Below are positions 60,134 through 64,000 of a stretch of 64,000 nucleotides of DNA, piece after piece. The first letter of the stretch is position 1, and every line of letters starts with the position of its first letter. Position numbers and translations under genes: made by a program. Source of the DNA: Chloracidobacterium sp. (GTDB taxonomy: Bacteria; Acidobacteriota; Blastocatellia; Pyrinomonadales; Pyrinomonadaceae). The notes beneath the pieces were generated by a model. That model ran no database searches. It worked only from the letters and a program-made list of their open reading frames with translations, and was not told the origin of the DNA. The stretch spans positions 1,798,001 to 1,862,000 of the forward strand of contig JADJXP010000002.1 of assembly GCA_016715795.1 (NCBI GenBank), read 5' to 3'.

Positions 60134-60198
60134 TTTTATTCGTGCATTCATGGCTATTCTGTTGAAAGCACTGTTGGCCACGAATGCACGAATCAAGG
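60134..60198. repeat. Dispersed palindrome, copy 2
   Basis: TTTATTCGTGCATTCATGGC and its inverse GGCCACGAATGCACGAATCA around a 21-base centre. It is the same element as 53535-53603, here just after the terminase stop. Confidence 0.8.
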
Positions 60199-60336
60199 AG
60201 CTACCATCATCGGGCACGAAGTTTGATATCCTTTTTCGTGGAACTTTAGGAATTAGCGTCTCGTAACCAATCATTGACAAGGCGAGGGTTCGTGCCGTGT
60301 CGGTGACTTAACGGATCGGTTAGAGGAGACGATTCA

Positions 60337-60930
60337 TTGGAAGCTATTCAGGCTGTGACCGAGATAAACGGTGCGGAACTCGTGAGGCGTGCACGCTCAG
60401 GCGATGGCGCGGCGTGGGAAGACATTGTCTCGGCGTATAGCCGACGGATATTCAATCTCGCCTACCGCTTCACCTCAAACGCCGACGCAGCCGAGGACCT
60501 CACGCAGGATGTTTTCATTCGGGTCTATAAGTCGCTCGATCAGTACGACCCGAAGCAGGGCGACCTGGCGAATTGGCTGATGCGCCTCGCACGCAATTTG
60601 ATAATCGATGATTACCGCCACCGGCAGCGAAATCCGCAGAATTCGATGGCCGACGCCGTGGACGATCACCAGTATCACCTGCGTGCCGCCGGAACGTCGG
60701 CACACCGCGAGATGGAGCGAAAGGAGCTTGCCTCGCAGGTACAGGAAGGCATCGACAAGCTGCCGACCGACCTCAGAACGTGTGTGATATTACGCGATAT
60801 CGAGGAATTGACATATCAAGAGATCGTTGACGTATTGAAAATTCCCGAGGGCACGGTCAAATCCAGAATTAACCGCGGACGAATAGAATTAGCGAAGATA
60901 TTGAGACGAATGAGGGTCGTAACTATTTAG
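60337..60930 (+). CDS. ECF-type RNA polymerase sigma factor
   Basis: 197 residues from TTG 60337, supported by AGAGGAG about 9 bases upstream. Region 2 has FNLAYRFTSNADAAEDLTQDVFIRVYKSL in parts (about 32-62) and NWLMRLARNLIIDDYR. Region 4 has LRDIEELTYQEIVDVLKIPEGTVKSRINRGR in parts (about 148-180). It directs polymerase to a specific promoter set. The downstream gene is its probable anti-sigma factor. Confidence 0.93.
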   Translation: MEAIQAVTEINGAELVRRARSGDGAAWEDIVSAYSRRIFNLAYRFTSNADAAEDLTQDVFIRVYKSLDQYDPKQGDLANWLMRLARNLIIDDYRHRQRNPQNSMADAVDDHQYHLRAAGTSAHREMERKELASQVQEGIDKLPTDLRTCVILRDIEELTYQEIVDVLKIPEGTVKSRINRGRIELAKILRRMRVVTI

Positions 60931-60939
60931 GAAAGAAAT

Positions 60940-61019
60940 GAAACCACAGATAGACACAGATAAACACAGAGAAGAAAGGGGTTTTGTATCTGTGTCTATC
61001 TGTGTGCATCTGTGGTTCC
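60940..61019. repeat. Inverted repeat between sigma and anti-sigma genes
   Basis: The left arm 60940-60970 (ACCACAGATAGACACAGATA) and right arm 60987-61019 (CTATCTGTGTGCATCTGTGG) are imperfect inverse copies of about 31 bases. It could attenuate the downstream anti-sigma gene. Confidence 0.75.
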
Positions 61020-61045
61020 ATCTCTTCGTGCAAGGGGATTAGGTT

Positions 61046-61828
61046 ATGAAGGAGACGAAGCACATCATGAATTGCTCGCAGTTCGAAGAGCTGCTGACCG
61101 ATTATCTCGACAAGACGCTCGAGACGGCGGCCAACACCGCTGTTGCCGAACACGCCTTGGCGTGCCCGCTGTGCCATTCGCTCCTGAATGAGGTCAAGGA
61201 TTCGCTTGAACTGTGCCGTCAGATCGCCGCGCCGGCTTCGCCGCTAACGCGGCTTGAGGCGCGCGTGCTCTCGATGACGATGCCCGAAACGGCGATGGCG
61301 TGTGAGAATTTTGAGGATCATCTGACCGACTATCTCGACGGATTCTTGCCCGCGGCTGTTTTCCACCGCTGGGAACGCCATGCGGCTCTCTGCACAACGT
61401 GCGAGGATCTGCCCGGCATGGTCGTTCGCTCGATCGGCGCTTGTTACACCTACAAGATGGACGAGATGGCGGTGCCCGCCGGCTTGCACCAGCGGATCCT
61501 CAACCTGACGCTTGGCACCGAACATGCCCGCGAGGTCAAGGCCTCGCTCGCCGCTCGCGTCGGCGAATGGGCCCGCGGGCTTCGGTTCCCGGTCGGCATC
61601 CCTCAATTTGCGCCCGTTGCGATGCTATTGATGATCGCGTTCCTGGTCTTCAGTCAGACCGTGTCGGCAGACGGCTCGCTCGCGGGCATTTATCAAAAGA
61701 GCCTCGAACTTGCCGAATCAACGTATCAGCAGAGTGCTGATGCATGGAATGGCAAACCTGTGGACGTTGACAAGGCCGGACGGCCGATCGACGGCACGAC
61801 CACCATTGCTAACGAGGAAGATAAATAA
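61046..61828 (+). CDS. Anti-sigma factor with two zf-HC2 domains
   Basis: 260 residues. Two putative zinc finger (HC2) modules in tandem: MNCSQFEELLTDYLD ... HALACPLC (about 8-45) and CENFEDHLTDYLDG ... RHAALCTTC (about 85-123). One membrane helix lies near 193-212 (APVAMLLMIAFLVFSQ) with a short periplasmic tail. It binds the cognate sigma in the cytoplasm and releases it on a signal. The ATG at 61067 (MNCSQFEE) has a better SD and is an alternative start. TAATG overlap with the next gene. Confidence 0.87.
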   Translation: MKETKHIMNCSQFEELLTDYLDKTLETAANTAVAEHALACPLCHSLLNEVKDSLELCRQIAAPASPLTRLEARVLSMTMPETAMACENFEDHLTDYLDGFLPAAVFHRWERHAALCTTCEDLPGMVVRSIGACYTYKMDEMAVPAGLHQRILNLTLGTEHAREVKASLAARVGEWARGLRFPVGIPQFAPVAMLLMIAFLVFSQTVSADGSLAGIYQKSLELAESTYQQSADAWNGKPVDVDKAGRPIDGTTTIANEEDK

Positions 61829-62577
61829 TGAATTGCGTTTATCACAGCCATCACGCTGCAACGGTCAGCTGCAACGGATGCGGCCGGCCGCTATGCCCGG
61901 CCTGTGATCACCGCATAAAAGGGTTTCCTTATTGCACCGACTGCATCGTCCAGGGCATCGATCTGCTCAGGCAGCAGAGTCGAAACAATTACGAGCCATA
62001 TGTAAAGAAAAGGACGTCGCCATTCGTCGCGACGATGCTCTCGTTCGTCTGCCCCGGCCTCGGTGCCGCGTATAACGGACAGATGGTAAAGGCCCTTGTT
62101 TATTTCGCTGTGTTCGTCGGCCTCTTTCAGATGGCCGTGCTCACCGGTGGCATGCCGATCTTCGTGCTTGGGTTCATCGGGATGTGGTTTTTTGGACTGC
62201 TCGATTCCTGGCGAACGGCGCAGATGATCCGATCCGGCGTGACGCCGGACGTCGCCGACGACGTTTTGGTGAGGCGTTTCTCGGGCAATCCGAAACTCTG
62301 GGGCATTGTCCTCGGCGTGTTGGGGCTCGCATTTGTTTTTCAGCGCCTCTTCAATATCGGCTCAGTCATTCGTTTCCTGATACCGGTGATGCTGATCGGG
62401 CTCGGCATTTACATCGTTCGCGGATATATTTTCAAACCAAAGGCCGTCGATGAGAGATGGTCCGATGCCGGGCCGGCAACGAGCTTCGCACTGACACAGG
62501 TAAATGCTCGGCCGCCACGCTACAACACGTCCGAATTTGCCGACCGCTCGCGCAGCGGAAGCTGGAGAGACATCTAG
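61828..62577 (+). CDS. B-box-type zinc finger membrane protein
   Basis: 249 residues. The N-terminal B-box-like zinc finger (C3, H6, H9, C15, C18, then CPAC, C..C near 32-40) is followed by three to five membrane helices (about 70-210) and a soluble tail. Such proteins commonly follow zf-HC2 anti-sigma genes. Start and stop overlap (TAATG) with the anti-sigma gene implies coupling and a role in the same envelope-signalling unit. Confidence 0.82.
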   Translation: MNCVYHSHHAATVSCNGCGRPLCPACDHRIKGFPYCTDCIVQGIDLLRQQSRNNYEPYVKKRTSPFVATMLSFVCPGLGAAYNGQMVKALVYFAVFVGLFQMAVLTGGMPIFVLGFIGMWFFGLLDSWRTAQMIRSGVTPDVADDVLVRRFSGNPKLWGIVLGVLGLAFVFQRLFNIGSVIRFLIPVMLIGLGIYIVRGYIFKPKAVDERWSDAGPATSFALTQVNARPPRYNTSEFADRSRSGSWRDI

Positions 62578-62606
62578 ATTCGCAATTTTATTAGGAGTTT
62601 TGAGAA

Positions 62607-62810
62607 ATGCTAAAAGCAGCGTCCATAGGCGGCAGCATCCTGGCTATCATCGCTTTGGTAATAGTCCTGCTCAAGGCACTGATCGCGCTGGTCGGCTTTG
62701 TCGGATTTGCGCTCAAGGCTTTGATCGTGCTGGCGTTCATCATCGTCTTTGCAACGGTCGGATTCATGGTCCTCCGTGCCTGGCAATCGAACCGGAACTC
62801 GGGCGGCTAG
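62607..62810 (+). CDS. Small membrane protein
   Basis: 67 residues, two adjacent membrane helices (about 8-30 and 33-57) and a short polar C-terminus. TTAGGAG before the ATG is a good SD. It is the fourth gene of the sigma operon, 29 bases after the B-box gene. No family is assigned. Confidence 0.75.
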   Translation: MLKAASIGGSILAIIALVIVLLKALIALVGFVGFALKALIVLAFIIVFATVGFMVLRAWQSNRNSGG

Positions 62811-63087
62811 GCCAGATCGTTAGCATTCGTTAAACATGCCGCAGAATTGGCGACCTATAACGGTTTGCCATTTCAGGCGGCTTATGTTTTTATATAAGTT
62901 CCATTTACGTGAGTATTTGGATTTACAAGCGGTTATTGTTCCCACAATAGCGGGAGTTTTAGTTTTACTTTATTACTCTTGTTGTAAGGTTTCGCGTTAG
63001 TCTTTTCAAGGCTATTCTTGCGTGATTCCAAGTGCGGACAGCGGTGCTGTCGGTGCGAAAGATCATTTAAAGGAGCTTAAAAGCATA
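62811..63087. other. AT-rich leader region before the M23 gene
   Basis: 277 bases without a gene. A small hairpin TATTGT/ACAATA lies at about 62935-62950. The phrase GTTCCCACAA also occurs upstream of the NlpC/P60 gene (6670 area), perhaps by chance. No known riboswitch is recognised. Confidence 0.4.
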
Positions 63088-63885
63088 ATGCAGAAAAACG
63101 ACAAGTTCTATACTTTTCTTTTATCGCATTCATCAAAATCGAAGGTTACTATTAAGAGGTTGGCGGTTCGAAAGCGCTCGGTGCATATCGGATCGTTAGG
63201 TATTTTTGCAGCAGTTTGTTTGACAACGATCGGATTTGGATTGAGCGGCCTTCTTAAAAATATCGAACTGCCCGCATTAGCACAAAATCCTGCACTCTCA
63301 CAGGTAACGGCCCAGCCCGCACCGGCGGACGTGAGCTATATCCAAACGGCGAGCGGAGAGCTTGCTTTTAACAGCGGCGGCCCGGAGTTTGACGACGAGG
63401 ACGGCGAGACCGGCGAACTCGAGGATCAACTGCAGGCCATTCGCACAAAGTCCGATCCCGCGAGCCTGCCCACAATGTGGGCACACCTCGGCAAGATCAA
63501 TAACGAATTCGGCTTTCGCCGCAATCCGTTTGGCGGACGCTCGTACGAGTTTCATCCGGGAATGGACATCGACGGCGAGCGTGGTGATTTTGTCGTCGCC
63601 CCTGCCAATGGCACGATCGTCTCGGCCGGCTACAAGGGCGGCTACGGCAATATGATCGAGATCGACCACGGCAACGGCCTGACAACACGTTACGGCCATC
63701 TGTCGAAGATCGAGATCGAAAACGGCGATACGATCGCACGCGGACAGCTTATCGGCTATGTCGGCTCGACGGGCCGCTCGACGGGGCCTCACCTCCACTT
63801 CGAGGTCCGCGTCGGTGACCGCTCGATCAATCCCCGACATTTCCTCCCGCCGGAGCCGGTGGACCTGGCAAAGCTGGCCAAGTAA
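63088..63885 (+). CDS. Membrane-anchored M23 (LytM) peptidase
   Basis: 265 residues from the ATG at 63088, with AAAGGAG upstream; the frame opens earlier at 63022. Signal-anchor helix about 33-57, an acidic linker, then the LytM domain with zinc ligands His156 and Asp160 (HPGMD), and His235 and His237 (PHLHF), all present, plus His204 in RYGHLSK. It is predicted to cut peptidoglycan cross-links or to activate amidases; catalytic residues are intact, so it should be active. Confidence 0.92.
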   Translation: MQKNDKFYTFLLSHSSKSKVTIKRLAVRKRSVHIGSLGIFAAVCLTTIGFGLSGLLKNIELPALAQNPALSQVTAQPAPADVSYIQTASGELAFNSGGPEFDDEDGETGELEDQLQAIRTKSDPASLPTMWAHLGKINNEFGFRRNPFGGRSYEFHPGMDIDGERGDFVVAPANGTIVSAGYKGGYGNMIEIDHGNGLTTRYGHLSKIEIENGDTIARGQLIGYVGSTGRSTGPHLHFEVRVGDRSINPRHFLPPEPVDLAKLAK

Positions 63886-63911
63886 GCTGAACGGCATTTT
63901 GAGAACAGAAG

Positions 63912-63935
63912 CGGGCCCTGCGGCCCGTTTTTTTT
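63912..63935 (+). terminator. Intrinsic terminator of the M23 gene
   Basis: CGGGCC (63912-63917) and GGCCCG (63922-63927) around CTGC, followed by eight T. 26 bases after the stop. Confidence 0.92.
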
Positions 63936-64000
63936 GCGGCGATGTCCGCCTCCGCGCATCGGAAAAACGGCCGCCGTAGGCTATACTGAATTTTTCGCCT

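Noticed and set aside
1..64000. tRNA or rRNA genes
   Set aside because: No cloverleaf with a GTTCGAATC-type arm and no rRNA core words were seen on either strand. A tRNAscan-SE and barrnap run would settle this.

Overview
The window looks like chromosome of an acidobacterium, most probably class Blastocatellia (Pyrinomonadaceae-like). This is inference from gene content: many very large secreted proteins ending in FG-GAP/VCBS repeats after Pro-Thr linkers, a VWFA-related protein of the acidobacterial type, DUF885 and DUF2779 proteins, moderately high GC, and abundant short palindromic repeats both between and inside genes. No rRNA, tRNA or CRISPR array was found.

Region 1 (1-12.3 kb) is ordinary housekeeping. 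It has an ACT-domain malic enzyme, a hemolysin-III/TrhA membrane protein, a YpdA-type reductase, an Fe-S cluster group (ygfZ divergent from mrp-erpA), an NlpC/P60 peptidase, a biotin carboxylase, a lipid-synthesis membrane enzyme, greA and pfkA. Region 2 (12.6-24.4 kb) holds three giant exported proteins (LamG x3, delta-60 repeats, a reprolysin-like zinc protease), all with VCBS-type C-termini, plus a PlsC-like acyltransferase. Region 3 (24.4-45.9 kb) holds metH, preceded by what reads as a SAM-II riboswitch and an intrinsic terminator. It continues with a DUF2779 nuclease-like protein, a frame-disrupted DUF885 protein, deoB, a vapBC pair, a VWA protein, two more VCBS proteins, trxA, an Rrf2-YceI-oxidoreductase operon with a dyad operator, a lytic transglycosylase and lon.

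Region 4 (45.9-60.2 kb) is an accessory island built from small cassettes, several bounded by direct repeats. It has a PemK-type toxin-antitoxin plus DUF433 unit between two copies of the lon 5' end, an HNH nuclease, a DinD/BRO-type gene between ~110-bp direct repeats, a 9-unit iteron-like array, and a complete IS3-family element with a GATC target duplication. A partial duplication of nrdR surrounds an unknown gene. Next come a small protein, an EcoRI-type adenine methyltransferase, a 7 x 135-bp palindromic array attached to a RAYT (REP-associated Y1 transposase), a DUF262-HNH nuclease and an orphan phage terminase. The methyltransferase and DUF262-HNH pair, interrupted by the RAYT unit, is a candidate restriction-type defence locus. 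Region 5 (60.3-64 kb) is a sigma/anti-sigma (double zf-HC2) operon with two membrane proteins, then an M23 peptidase.

The most unusual theme is palindromic repeats inserted in frame inside protein-coding genes: three in metH (two families) and two in the terminase gene (a third family). They add 23-41 residues at predicted loops or linkers, as the Rickettsia palindromic elements do.
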